A stretch of 64,000 nt of DNA. It comes from Nitzschia sp. DOCU1. Taxonomy: Eukaryota > Bacillariophyta > Bacillariophyceae > Bacillariales > Bacillariaceae. The translations under genes were made by a program, and so were the position numbers. The notes beneath the pieces are model-generated. The model did no database searches. It was given only the letters and a program-made list of their open reading frames with translations, and had not been told where the DNA came from. Below are positions 42,039-53,076 of this stretch, piece by piece; position 1 is the stretch's first letter; each line of letters opens with the position of its first letter. Where the stretch lies: the NCBI GenBank assembly GCA_951394045.1, contig OX595985.1, positions 248,001-312,000 of the forward strand, read 5' to 3'.

Positions 42039-42890
42039 ATGGCAGGCGAAGACTACAAAATCCTGAAGAAAAAGATTGCCAAGGTCGATCAGCTCATGGA
42101 AAAGCTCAAACTCAAAGACCAACAAGACACCAAAGAATATCGAGCCTACGAGCGCAAAAAGAAGGACTATCAAAAACGAATTGAAAAAACAACCGAGTTC
42201 AAAGAAGCCAAACTCAAGAATGCCTTGAATGATTTGCACCACTCTTTACATTCTTTTTCCAGCCATTCCTCATCGTCATCAGGATCTTCCAGTTCGTCAT
42301 CATCGTCGGGATCGTCGAGTTCCTCATCATCGTCTTCGTCAGAAGATTCGGTTGATTATGAATTGACACTCAAGAAATATGATCGCGTCGGCAAGTTAAT
42401 CAAAGATCTACAGGCAGAACATGGCGTGGAAGAGGCCAAGTCACGCGCCGACTACCAAAAATTTACAAACAAACAAACCGAATATCTTCGCCTTCTAAAC
42501 AAAACCAAAGAATGGGCCGATGAATCCTATCGTCGCGCCGAACAAGAAGCCTTGGCAAGAGCTAGAGCTGCTGCTGAAGAAGAGCAAGATCGATTGATGC
42601 GGGAGCATGAAGAAGCTGTCAAACAAGCCAAGGAAGCTCAAAAGGCCGAGCTAGAAAAGCAAAAAGAAGCAGCCTTGGCCAAGATTCGAGCGGAGCGGGC
42701 CAAAAAGGACGAATACGAAAAGGCCAAGGAAGCAGCGTATTTAGAAGCTGAACGTGCGGCACAAAAGGCAATGCTCAAGGGTTCGGAAGCGCTCAGCGCG
42801 GAAGCCAAGAAACGAGAAGAGGATTACAACAAATTGCTCAAAGAACAAGAAGATCGTGGATTGATCAAAATCATGCCCCGAAACAATTGA
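42039..42890 (+). CDS. Coiled-coil protein with poly-Ser insert
   Basis: A 283-aa single-exon protein from ATG 42039 to TGA. Residues 1-68 are a Lys/Glu-rich coiled coil (YKILKKKIAKVDQLMEKLKL...). Residues about 69-103 are a Ser-rich linker with long poly-Ser runs. The rest is a second Ala/Glu/Lys-rich coiled coil (for example ARAAAEEEQDRLMREHEEAV). The two halves start with related strings (KKKIAKVDQLMEKLK versus LKKYDRVGKLIKDLQ, then R-A-D/Y-x-x-x-x-K), so the protein looks internally duplicated. No enzyme motif and no signal peptide. A structural or scaffold role is the most that can be said. Confidence 0.75.
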   Translation: MAGEDYKILKKKIAKVDQLMEKLKLKDQQDTKEYRAYERKKKDYQKRIEKTTEFKEAKLKNALNDLHHSLHSFSSHSSSSSGSSSSSSSSGSSSSSSSSSSEDSVDYELTLKKYDRVGKLIKDLQAEHGVEEAKSRADYQKFTNKQTEYLRLLNKTKEWADESYRRAEQEALARARAAAEEEQDRLMREHEEAVKQAKEAQKAELEKQKEAALAKIRAERAKKDEYEKAKEAAYLEAERAAQKAMLKGSEALSAEAKKREEDYNKLLKEQEDRGLIKIMPRNN

Positions 42891-44666
42891 CCATAACAAC
42901 AACAACTATTTGGGGAGGATGCCTACTTTGCTGATGCAATTGTGCAGCATGATAGCCACCGAGCGCCAATCGGACGACCTAGGGCGACGTCCCATTGCGA
43001 ATCGGAACTGTTGCTGACACCACAAAAAGAAATCCTCTACTACTCTATGTGTATCTGATAACTGCAATAAATGACTTGCGCCGAACATCCGTTACTTGCT
43101 AAGGCGTCGAATAGCACAACTTTAGAGATGGACGGTGGGCTAACATCTAGTTCTACCAGTAGACCAGGTAAGGCAGCACATGCCCTGTATGCAAGTAGCA
43201 GTCTTTCCACTTCATCAATGCTGACTAGTAGTCGAATCAAAATGCGCCAAAGGCTTCTAGCTGTCAAGCGTAGCGTGCTTCGGCATCAATTGCATCTGCT
43301 AGTAGAGGGAGAGCTTGGCATTCGATTTTTCGGGGGCCGGCGGGCGTGCATGATGGCGCACACCCTATCTCACATTTTTTAGGATCGCTTCCAACGGCAA
43401 ATTGCAGAAAATTAGTGGTTCGACGGCTCGTCCCTCTCTCTTTTGCTGGGGGGCCAGTCGTTTTCTTCCAAGGGTACCAATTGCATTGCGATATAGATTA
43501 CAACCAACAAACGTCGGCGCTACTAGCTAGTATCACGACTACTCCAACTCACGGCCATGCGGTGGTACGAAGTTACTTGTTTCGCGGACGGATGAAAGAA
43601 GGTCGCACCAATCCCAATGGGTCTCAAATGGTTTGATATCTGCTCAATATAATCTGGTCGGCAAAGTCAGCGACGTTGCATTCAAAGTTGAATCGAGTCA
43701 ACCTGTGCATCGTCGTCGTCCTCGGGGTTCTCAACAAAGCAGCAACTCTATAGTATAGTGTGGTCGGCGAAGTCAACAACGTTAATTCAAAGGCGAATCG
43801 AGTCAAATTGTGCATCGCCGCCCTCCTCGGGGATCTCAACAGTGCAGCAAATGCAATGCAAGAAGTTTTGCGGCCGAAAGAAAAAAGCTGATCCACAAAT
43901 CGGCACTGTTCAGATCCCGACTATTCATTTCTTCGGGCCAGCGTGATGTCGGAGATGGGGGAAAGGGGGCCAGAAGTGTCTTGTTCGTATGCTGGAGAAG
44001 ATTAAGAGCTAGGATTGTGATCGGGCGCCAACAGTGCCATGCATCCTACTTCTTCGTACATGGCCTACGGGAAGACGGGCTCCCCCAGTCTCGACAGGCG
44101 CAGAACAAGATTCGATTTGAGCAATTCGTAGACGCATGCTGCGGCGGATGACAGCAGCCACGCTACCACGAGATGCATTCTCAAGGCTGTCGTCGGATCA
44201 TTGGTGGCAGCATCACTGGTAGCAGTATTATCTGCTGCAAACAGTACTTTGAATGGATGCTCCGCCTCCGTACGTACAACAAACCACTTTCTTGCTAGTA
44301 GTACCTCCTACTAGTGGTCCCGCCGCTAGAACTTTAGACTTCGAGAACTCGTCGGGGCCGCTTTCTGTCGCGGCTAAAACAAGAAACTGCTACTACTAGT
44401 AGTTGGGTCTATCGCGGTTTAAATAGGTCGTGCACTGCCCCAGCTGAGTACTAGAAGCTACTACCGTAGTTGTTTGCAACACTGCTGCTCGCTCCTTCTA
44501 GCAGCTTTCCCGGCTTATTCAGACAGGGACTATGTACTATTCCGCTGTTCTTGGATAGCTACATATCCGGACCTAGTGTAGTAAAGCTCGTCATTCATGA
44601 GAAACGTGTTAAAGAAGGGCGATGAAGTCGTAACAACATCATGGGGAGCTTTCCTCTCGTTTTATG
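42891..44666. other. Intergenic region with repeat and triplet-rich DNA
   Basis: It contains a 106-bp tandem duplication (listed separately). From about 44270 to 44470 it is CTACTAGTAG-rich. A 103-codon ATG frame at 43071-43382 is Ser/Thr-rich without family features and is not called. Confidence 0.35.
43656..43867 (+). repeat. 106-bp tandem duplication
   Basis: GGTCGGC-AAGTCA begins at 43656 and 43762. Both units continue with AACGTT or GACGTT, ATTCAAAG, GAATCGAGTCAA, TGTGCATCG, CCTCGGGG, TCTCAACA. Estimated identity is above 75%. Confidence 0.75.
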
Positions 44667-44866
44667 TGTTCGAATATGGACGTGACTGGAAGTCAATCTA
44701 GTCAACCACACGCTAGATGCGCGACGGTCATCGGAACAATGGAAAGCAGGATACGTAAGCCGACAATGGCACAATTTAGTCTTGGTCTATCAAGGAAAGG
44801 TTGTCTTTAGCTTTACATCAGATTATCATCATTAGGAAACAAGTAAGTCACAGGAAAGTTTACACA
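44667..44866 (+). repeat. 5' LTR
   Basis: 200 bp, starts TGTTCGAATATGG and ends GTTTACACA. Preceded by TATG. Confidence 0.93.
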
Positions 44867-45225
44867 GTTTATCAGACCCACAACGCTTTTGAGGGTTTCG
44901 AAGGTAGTAAGGAAAAGGAGGGAGTTTTCGAGGAGAACGAGGCAATAAGGCAACGAGGCAATCAGGTAACGCCAGGGACTGATCACCCCGTACGGCACCC
45001 GAGACACCCACCATTTGGGGTGTAAAACTGCTTCGAAGTTGTGGCCCTGGTGCCGAATTTAATGCAACTCTCAGTGGGCAGGCTCGAGGTACAATAAAAA
45101 GAACATACAGAAAGGGTCTTCGACCCGAACCCAGGACAAAAGGCGACTAGGAAACGTGCGGGTTGGGCTCCGGCCCACCGTTTTATTGACTAACATATTA
45201 CTGTTTGCGCACAAATTAAGGAAAC

Positions 45226-48200
45226 ATGGTTAACGATGCGACAGGTGCTCAGGCGAACGCCTACTTCAACGCCAATGGCGGGGCGAACGTGGACGATGTC
45301 CCATTCATTTTGCATGATGTGCTTGGTTTGAGCCGCTTGCAAGCTTTCCAGGTTCATTTGCAGGGCATCAACGATTTGGAGGATATGATTGGTTTTACTG
45401 ATAAGGAGTGGAGTGACATGGGAGGAAACATGAAACCGAAGTTGAACGCGATTGGGATCAAGAAGTTGCAAATCCTCGCATTTTGGGTTCGTGACTTGAA
45501 TTCGCGTGGCGCAGCCTTGCTCGTGGCGGACTTCAACGCCGATGCATATTCGGACGCTAAGAACCGATACAACCTAGGAATCCAGGAGAAGGAGGCGGGG
45601 AATGATGCGGATGAGATTAAAATGCCCGGAAAGCTCAAGCCTGAGAAATGGATTGATTGGGAGAAGGATTTCATCAACCACTTGGAAAGCATGAAGGGCG
45701 CCAGTAACGTTCCACTGTCGTATGTGGTCCGTGACGACAACGACCCCGATAGGGACGATACGTTGCCATTCTGGAGCGCCGCACTCAACGGTAGAGTATT
45801 CAAGAAAGATGCTGAAGTGGTGTTCCGCAAGATTATGCAGTGTGTGATCGGAACTGATGCTTACCATTGGGTAAAAGGAAATGAAAAACATAAGGACGGT
45901 AGGGTAACGATGCAGGATCTCAGGTCCCACTACGACGGGCCTGATATGAAACAGCGTCGTTTGGAACAAGCTCGATATCAGGTCAAGCATTTGCACTGGC
46001 GCAACGAACAGAGTAAGAGCTTCGAATCATACGTTTCGGAACTCAAGTCTGCATTCGAGACCATGAGGAAGTATGGACGCCCGGTTACGGGTGAGGAACA
46101 GGTGGAAAAGTTGACTCGTGGTATCAATACTAACGCGCCTGAATTTAAGGCTACGGTTGAGTATATCATGCTTGACAGGAATTTGCGAGCTGATTTCGAC
46201 AAAAGTGCTGCTACGCTCAGTGATACTTTGCGCCGCGCTCACCCTGCTATGTTTGAACGAGGCGGCGGGTACAAACGCGCTAACAGGCATATTTCGCAGG
46301 CGAGCAACGATGGTTCTAGTCGAGGGGGCCGCGGTCGCGGTGGCCGTGGCGGAGGTAGAGACGGGAGGGGCGGTCGAGGAGGCAGATCCTCCAACCGTAT
46401 CCCAGGTGTCCCGCAGTCTTATGCCGGTGTGGACCTTTCTGATCCGCACCGTTACATGACGGAAGCGGAGTGGTGGAGCCTGACTCCCGCTATTCGCTAC
46501 GCAATTCAAACCGACCCGAACCGTGCCAAAGCTGTTGAACAGAGGAAATCACAGAGGACCGAAGGCGGTAGAAGTGGTGGAAGAGGTCGAGGTGGCCGAG
46601 GTGGCCGCAATATTTCGGCGGCTAGTACTGCAGCAGGTGATGTTTCCACTATGACTGAGGCAATCGAGCAGGCTGTGACTCGCGGCGTCATGGCGGCTAC
46701 GAATCAAGACAATTCCTCTGTTGCCGTGTCCGTGCCTACGGCACGTACATCTACAAATGCTCAGCCCCCAAGGATGGGACAAGGCGCCTACGGCGGAAAT
46801 TCTCGTAATTCGAGTATGGTAAAGATATTGAAGCGGACATCTGGCAAAGCTCAGATCGACACTACGGTGTTTCCTATTGGAGGGTTCCGCACTAACGAGA
46901 TCGACAGCCGATCTGACAATCATTGCTTCGGAAAGAATTTCCGACCCTTGGAATACACTGGTGAAATTGTTGATGTCTCACCTTTTAATCCTGGCTACGA
47001 ACCGATCCGAGGAGTACCCATGGTAACAGCGGCGACTGCTTTTCAAATTCCTTCTACAGGTGAAACAGTGATTCTTGTTCTTCCACAGGGCCTCGGATTT
47101 TGGACTTCAATGGAAAACTCATTGATCAACCCGTATCAATGGCGCGCATTTGGACATTCGGTCTGCGATGACCCTACTGATCCTAACCGACCGCTTGGCG
47201 TCACTACCTTGGACGGAGATTTCATTCCCTTCCAGATGAAAGGGACCACTTGTTCTTTTGATTCCTTTTGTCCTTCCGACGAGGATCTAAACACGTGCCG
47301 ACATATTTTAATGAACGACGATCTTTGGGATCCTTCTTCCGCCATTTTCGGGCTGTCGAAGGAGGAGGCAGAGATGGATCGTCTGGCCTACGGCACCAAC
47401 GTTCAGCCGAAAGGTCATGATCCTGGCGACGTTACATTTTCACAAATTTCTTCTATTTATACAGGCCATACGATGATGTCTAAGTTGATCTCAAAAGTAC
47501 AGGTCGCGAGGACCGCTCAGGTCATCTCGGTGGCTCCGGTTGCCACCACTCGGCATTCTGTCGTAACGCCGGAGTTGTTGGCGCAGAAATGGAGAATCGG
47601 TTTGGAAACAGCAAGGGACACTTTACAGGTGACGACACAAGTCGGTATTCGCACAGCCGTTCATCCTCTTCGAAGGCGATATCGCACGGACATCTTGTCG
47701 GATTCGAGGCGACGATTGAGGGCGAAATTCTTCTCGGACACAATGGTGTCTGGTGTCAAATCTATTCGAGGTAACAAATATGCACAGGTATTCAGCGGCG
47801 AAGGTTTAATCAAGGTATTCCCGATGGAGTCGAAAGGCGAAGCCGGCGCAGCGTTGCAAGAATTTCTTGACGACGTTGGGGTGCCGGAAGTGATGACAGT
47901 GGACGGTGCTTTGGAGCAAGTCGCTCCTGGCAGCGATTTTGCGAAGACCGCACGCAAAGTGCGGATGCTGTTGCGACAGACGGAACCTTACTCACCCTGG
48001 CAGAATCGTTGCGAACGCGATATTGGAACGCTGAGAAGGAAATGGAGGAACAGGGCAACATCTCTAGGAGTGCCAAGGAGAGTGTGGGATTACGGCATGG
48101 TATGGGAAGCCGAGATTCTATCCCGCACTGCTTCGGGACGAGACAGGAGGACTGGCGTCGAACGGGTCACTGGCGACTCGGTGGATATTTCTGAATGGCT

Positions 48201-50994
48201 TGATTTCTCTTTCTGGGATCGCGTCTGGTATTGGGACAACCCAAATGCCGACATTAATCCACAACTCGGTAGGTTTGTGGGAGTGGCGCACCGAATCGGT
48301 GGCGCTTTGTGTGACTACGTCATGAATGAATCAGGAAGAGTATTGGCTCGCACGACGATACAACATGTGGTCGAAGACGACTACAAGAATGACGATACAC
48401 GACGTAGGATCGAGAGATTCGATCGACAGCTTGAGGAGGCGCTTAACGATGAGCAATTCATCGATAGGAATGAAGAAGGTAAATTTGGGCAACAGGATTT
48501 GTTCGCGGACGAAGCCGAGGACCACGAAGTCGTCACAGCAGCAGAAGGTGAAGACATGCCTGGAATGGACGTGGAGGGCCACGATGCCGACTCTCTGGAT
48601 ACCTACATTGGAGCAGAGGTCCTACTACCACAGGGAGACGAATATGTTCGAGGGACCGTCAAGAAAAGGGCAAAGGGACCAGGCGGTCTCCCAATCGGAA
48701 AGTATAACGCTAACCCTATTTTGAATACTCGGGAGTATGAAGTCGAGTTCCCAGATGGGACGACGGCGGAGTACACAGCCAATATCATTGCGGAGAATTT
48801 GTTCTCACAGGTGGACGACGAGGGTCATCAATTCTTTTATTTAAAAGAAATCTTGGATCACAGGTCGGATGGGCGAGCGATCAAGAAGGATAACGGTTTT
48901 ATGACCTCAAGGAATGGGAACCAAATTCCCAAGATCACCACCGTCGGATGGGATCTTTTGGTCGAATGGAAGGATGGAGCGACGACTTGGGTTGCGATGA
49001 AGGACTTGAAAGAAAGCAATCCGGTGGAGGTTGCAGAATACGCTGTGGGAAACGGGATCGCAGAAGAACCCGCATTCAAGTGGTGGGTTTCCGACATGCT
49101 GAGGAAACGCAACATAATTATTAAGAAGGTCAAGAGTAGATACTGGAGGACAACCCACAAGTTTGGCATTCGGTTGCCGCATTCCGTCAAGGAAGCACTC
49201 AAGATCGACGAAGAAACTGGCACGACCCTCTGGTACGATGCCATCATGAAGGAAATGAAGAACGTTCGGCCAGCTTTCCAAAGGAAAGATTGCATTACTG
49301 TTGAGGAGGCAAGATCGGGCAAAGTACTGGTGGGACACCAAGAAATCAAGTGCCATATGGTATTTGATGTCAAAATGGATGGGAATTTCACAAGAAAAGC
49401 TAGACTCGTTGCCGGAGGGCATACGACCGATACCCCGGCGTCGATAACTTATGCGTCGGTGGTTTCCAGGGACAGCGTCAGAATTGCTCTTTTGATGGCA
49501 GCGTTGAACAACCTGGACATACTTGCGGCTGATATAGGTAACGCATATTTGAACGCCGACTGCCGTGAGAAGATTTGGACAGTCGCAGGTCCGGAATTCG
49601 GCAGCGACGAAGGAGCGGTGATGTTAATCGTCAAGGCATTATACGGACTACGGTGAGAGAGGAAAAGGGAAAGTAAAACTTGCTTTGTACACTAACCACT
49701 TATGATTTTATTAACAAGTTCGTCCGGAGCGGCATGGAGGAATATGCTAAGGACGAGCCTGATCGATTTGGGGTGGCGAGACTCGAAAGCGGACCCCGAT
49801 GTTTACATCAGGCCGCAAGTCAAGCCGGACGGGCGCGAATATTACGAGTACCTGCTCGTTTATGTTGATGACATCATGTGCATGTCACACAAACCGCAGG
49901 AGACGATGAAGGCTATCGCAGGGATGTACCGGTTAAAGAACGACGAAGTGGCGCCGCCCGAGAGGTATCTCGGGGCGAACATAGGCAAGTACCAATTACC
50001 AGACGGTCGTTGCGTTTGGGCGATCTCGGCAAACGATTACGTGAAGAGCGCGGTCAAGAACTTGCGCGAAACTCTGAAGTCGGAAGGCCGTGACCTGCCA
50101 ATGAAGGATTCGGATCGGCCATTTCCGAAAAGCTATCGGCCGGAGTTGGACACCAGCCCATTATTGGATGACGACATGGCAACTCGTTTTATGCATTTGA
50201 TAGGAGTATTGCGGTGGGCGTGTGAGCTTGGAAGAATTGATATGCTCGCGGAGGTAGCGTCGTTGGCGACTCACCTTTGTGCCCCACGTGTCGGACATCT
50301 CGAGACGGTTTACAAAATATTTGCATACTTACAGAAACATGAACGATCGACGATGGTGTTTGATGATTTATTGATTGATTTCGACGAGAGCTTGTTTGTT
50401 CCCATTGATTGGAAGGATTTTTATGATGTCGATGGAGAAGAACTACCACCAAATATGCCGGTGCCGAAGGGAAATCCCGTTCGCATCGTCATTTATGTGG
50501 ATGCCAATCATGCTGGCAACGTTGTGAATCGTCGGTCGCAATCTGGAGTTTTGATATTCGTGAACAATGCACCTATTATGTGGCTATCCAAGAAACAGAA
50601 CACGGTGGAAGCCGCGACGTTCGGAAGCGAATTTAACGCAATGCGAGTTGCGGTGGAGATGAATAAGTCGTTGAGATACAAGTTGCGGATGTTCGGAGTA
50701 CCAATCGATGGACCCAGCAACATTTTCTGCGACAACGAAAGTGTTGTCAAGAATACGTCATTACCTCATTCGACGTTACAAAAGAAGCATCATTCGATTT
50801 CGTATCATTTCGTTCGCGAAGAGGCGGCAAGAGAAGCAATAAGGGTTGCGAAGATCGATGGGAAATGCAATCTGGCGGATCTATTTACAAAGACCACGAT
50901 TCCAACGGATGACAGGAAGAAGTTACTTCAGGAGATATTATATTTCGGGAAGCCTAGGACAACGGATGATAACAAGGGAGATGGGACGGCGTAG
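45226..50994 (+). CDS. Copia Gag-Pol polyprotein, interrupted by an intron-like segment in RT
   Basis: The frame opens at ATG 45226. Gag (about 45226-46860) has two Arg/Gly-rich blocks in place of an obvious zinc knuckle. A protease-like site near 46900 reads IDSRSDNHCFGKNF, so the D-S/T-G triad is not standard. Integrase: the SDTMVSG and VMTVDGALEQ segments and PYSPWQNRCERDIGTLRRKW supply the D-D-E. RT starts near 49370 (FDVKMDGNFTRKARLVAGG) and reaches ALYGL at 49650. Then GTGAGA...CACTAAC...AACAAG (49653-49718, 66 nt, in-frame TGA and TAA) interrupts. After it, SSGAAW and YVDDIMCM continue in the same frame. RNase H follows (VIYVDANHAGN, CDNESVV, DLFTK), with TAG at 50994. Removing the 66 nt gives ALYGLRSSGAAW, the expected Copia sequence. 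Confidence 0.9.
49653..49718 (+). other. Putative spliceosomal intron inside the reverse transcriptase
   Basis: 66 nt with GTGAGA donor, a CACTAAC branch-site-like motif at 49690-49696, a T-rich stretch and AACAAG acceptor. Splicing joins CTACG to TTCG and restores the conserved ALYGLR-SSGAAW of the RT. Unspliced, an in-frame TGA ends translation one codon after ALYGL. Confidence 0.8.
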
Positions 50995-51106
50995 GTTTCC
51001 GCAACGCGGCGGTACCTCCTGGCATTGCGTCGAATATAAACCAGGTACTATTACCCGATTCGAAGGTTGATGGCTAGCTACTGAGAAGCGGCACCATCAA
51101 AGGGAC

Positions 51107-51306
51107 TGTTCGAATATGGACGTGACTGGAAGTCAATCTAGTCAACCACACGCTAGATGCGCGACGGTCATCGGAACAATGGAAAGCAGGATACGTAAGC
51201 CGACAATGGCACAATTTAGTCTTGGTCTATCAAGGAAAGGTTGTCTTTAGCTTTACATCAGATTATCATCATTAGGAAACAAGTAAGTCACAGGAAAGTT
51301 TACACA
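51107..51306 (+). repeat. 3' LTR
   Basis: Identical to the 5' LTR by direct reading. Followed by TATG. Confidence 0.93.
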
Positions 51307-51720
51307 TATGGAAGCCCCCAGAATGCATCTTTCTGAATGGTTTTGTTGATACCGGTAGTTTCTCCAAGAATACTTATCTCGACGTCGCATTCACAATGCG
51401 CAGAAAATAATGCCCGCGGAGTAAAGTGTATAAGCCTTCCATTGAAGTTTAGCGAGGCTTCTATGAGTCTTCGTATTACGGTCGGTACCAATTGACAATG
51501 GTCGAAAAGTGCTCTTTACTGCCGTCGTCAAAGCTGTTCAGTATCATAGAGTGATAAGGTTTGACACGACAAAAGCTACCGCAGGGTGGTGGGGTCTGGC
51601 AGTTGACAATCGATGATGAGGCCAACAGCTGCTCGGATGTCATGGGGCTGAGCTTTCGAAGAACGCAGATGTCCAGAGGCACATTATTGTTTTGCAACGT
51701 CACCCATTTTCCGACATGAG
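51307..51720 (-). pseudogene. Possible gene remnant next to the retrotransposon
   Basis: On the minus strand a protein-like frame (HVGKWVTLQNNNVPLDICVL ... FDDGSKEHFSTIV, about 51720-51497) passes by a frameshift near 51490 into PTVIRRLIEASLNFNGRLIH ... ISILGETTG and ends at the LTR. Before the insertion the frame would have stopped at CCATAA exactly at the target site, so the retrotransposon landed on its stop codon. No family recognised, no start found; a chance open frame cannot be excluded. Confidence 0.3.
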
Positions 51721-52200
51721 GAAATCACTTCGCTACATGTCCCCTAATTCGGCTCCGCGCTACTCATGTTCTCGGCACAATGGATAAATTCGGGGCTATT
51801 CATTCGATCTTGGGTTAGCATATTTTCCTCCGTTCATAAATATCAAAAGTACCCAAGCGATTTTCATTCGTTGTTGAAATGGATGCCTTCGTAAGGTTGT
51901 GGGATGTTCTTTATCCTTCGAAAATATCAACGCATTCCCTGTTTTCTCTATTGAAGGGATCCCTGCCGAGTCTCGTAGGTTTGCTACGAGGAACTGGTCG
52001 CTCAACCAAGTTTAAGGCGATAGCGGCAGAACTCGAATCTTGAAAATTTTTACTCCACTAGCCAGCATCTCATTTACGATTCTCGGGTTGTTTCCCTTTT
52101 TTCTCCTCACACAACTTTACTCCGCAAGACAGTTTGATTCGACCCCCATCCACCACAGCCCATAATCCGAACTTTGCAACATCCAAATCATTAGTTCACC
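51721..52200. other. Intergenic region
   Basis: 5' flank of the next gene. No gene recognised. Confidence 0.35.
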
Positions 52201-53076
52201 ATGGTTCTTCAAACAATTGATCAAGCTCCTATCGAGCCATTTGTAGTTCAGCAAGCTGATGTTGACCTGTTTGACAGCCTGGGAGACTTTGATAGCTTCG
52301 TGCCGACAGGTCCTGCCCCACGCAGAAACTCAAAAACGATGCGACAGGCGCAACATGCCATTGCCTCTTTCTCGACTTTGCCTGAAGAGTCCGTTGACGT
52401 CGACGGGCTGGATCATTTATCTGCTTCGCCCTCAGGAGAATGCGTGCTATCTGTTTCCTCGAGGAGAGGAAGTAGACGAAGCAGTATCTGCTCAACAACC
52501 TCTTCGAACTCCTCCGTTTGCTCGAAGTCCTTTGGATTCAACGATGGCGATGAATCTATAACGTCTTACGGCGACGATGCCGCATCAACCTTTTCATCGG
52601 TTTCCCGATCCAGCCGAAGGAAATCAAAACGGTCGGTGAAGGTTCTCAGTTCCAAGGCAAAGCATGTCCCTGTCAAGCATGTATCATTTACCCCACAAGC
52701 GACGGTCCGACCAATCCCCGACCTAGAAGACTTCTCTTCTGAAGAGCGTTCCCAGGTCTGGTACAACGAAGTGGAGCTACGCGCGATCAAAGAAGAAGCG
52801 CAAGAATTGATTCAAAAGGCAAAGAGGCGGGAAATCGCCCACACAGCACCTGAGCTACGGGGGCTGCACATGACACAAAAGAAACAACGGAGGTCACTCT
52901 GGCTCATGGCCTTGACCTGCGTTTTGGATGAACAAAGCCGCCAGATCCGCAATTGCACGCCTAAGGATAAGAGGGCCGAGACTCTGGCTAAGCTCTACAA
53001 GAGCTTTGCGTTTTCTGCTGTACAAATCGCACAAAAGATTGGACAAGACGATGCGGAAGCCGCAACGTGTTTATAA
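52201..53076 (+). CDS. YSxEER-family protein, paralogue 2
   Basis: A 291-aa single-exon protein from ATG 52201 (TTCACCATGG) to TAA. The N-terminal half is Ser-rich and acidic with short basic strings (SRRGSRRSS, RSSRRKSKRSVKVL). The conserved core starts at KHVSFTPQATVRPIPD and continues DFSSEERSQVWYNEVELRAIK. It is followed by PELRGLHMTQKKQRRSLW and a helical end with CVLDEQSRQIRNC. This matches the order and spacing of the shorter gene at 29493-30080. The YS of the first gene is FS here. A nuclear role is suggested by the basic strings but not shown. It lies 1.2 kb upstream of cyclase-PDE 2, as its paralogue lies 2.7 kb downstream of cyclase-PDE 1. Confidence 0.75.
   Translation: MVLQTIDQAPIEPFVVQQADVDLFDSLGDFDSFVPTGPAPRRNSKTMRQAQHAIASFSTLPEESVDVDGLDHLSASPSGECVLSVSSRRGSRRSSICSTTSSNSSVCSKSFGFNDGDESITSYGDDAASTFSSVSRSSRRKSKRSVKVLSSKAKHVPVKHVSFTPQATVRPIPDLEDFSSEERSQVWYNEVELRAIKEEAQELIQKAKRREIAHTAPELRGLHMTQKKQRRSLWLMALTCVLDEQSRQIRNCTPKDKRAETLAKLYKSFAFSAVQIAQKIGQDDAEAATCL

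Larger units (their letters stand above)
44667..51306 (+). mobile_element. Copia-type LTR retrotransposon, young insertion
   Basis: 6,640 bp, flanked by TATG on both sides (target duplication of 4 bp as read). The 200-bp LTRs begin TGTTCG and end ACACA and appear identical base for base, so insertion was recent. The region after the 5' LTR reads TTTATCAGACCCA, reminiscent of the initiator-Met-tRNA primer sites used by many Copia elements. A purine run AAAGGGA precedes the 3' LTR. The domain order Gag, protease, integrase, reverse transcriptase, RNase H is that of Copia. The integrase tail with LKDLKESNPVEVAEYAV is typical of diatom CoDi elements. Confidence 0.92.
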
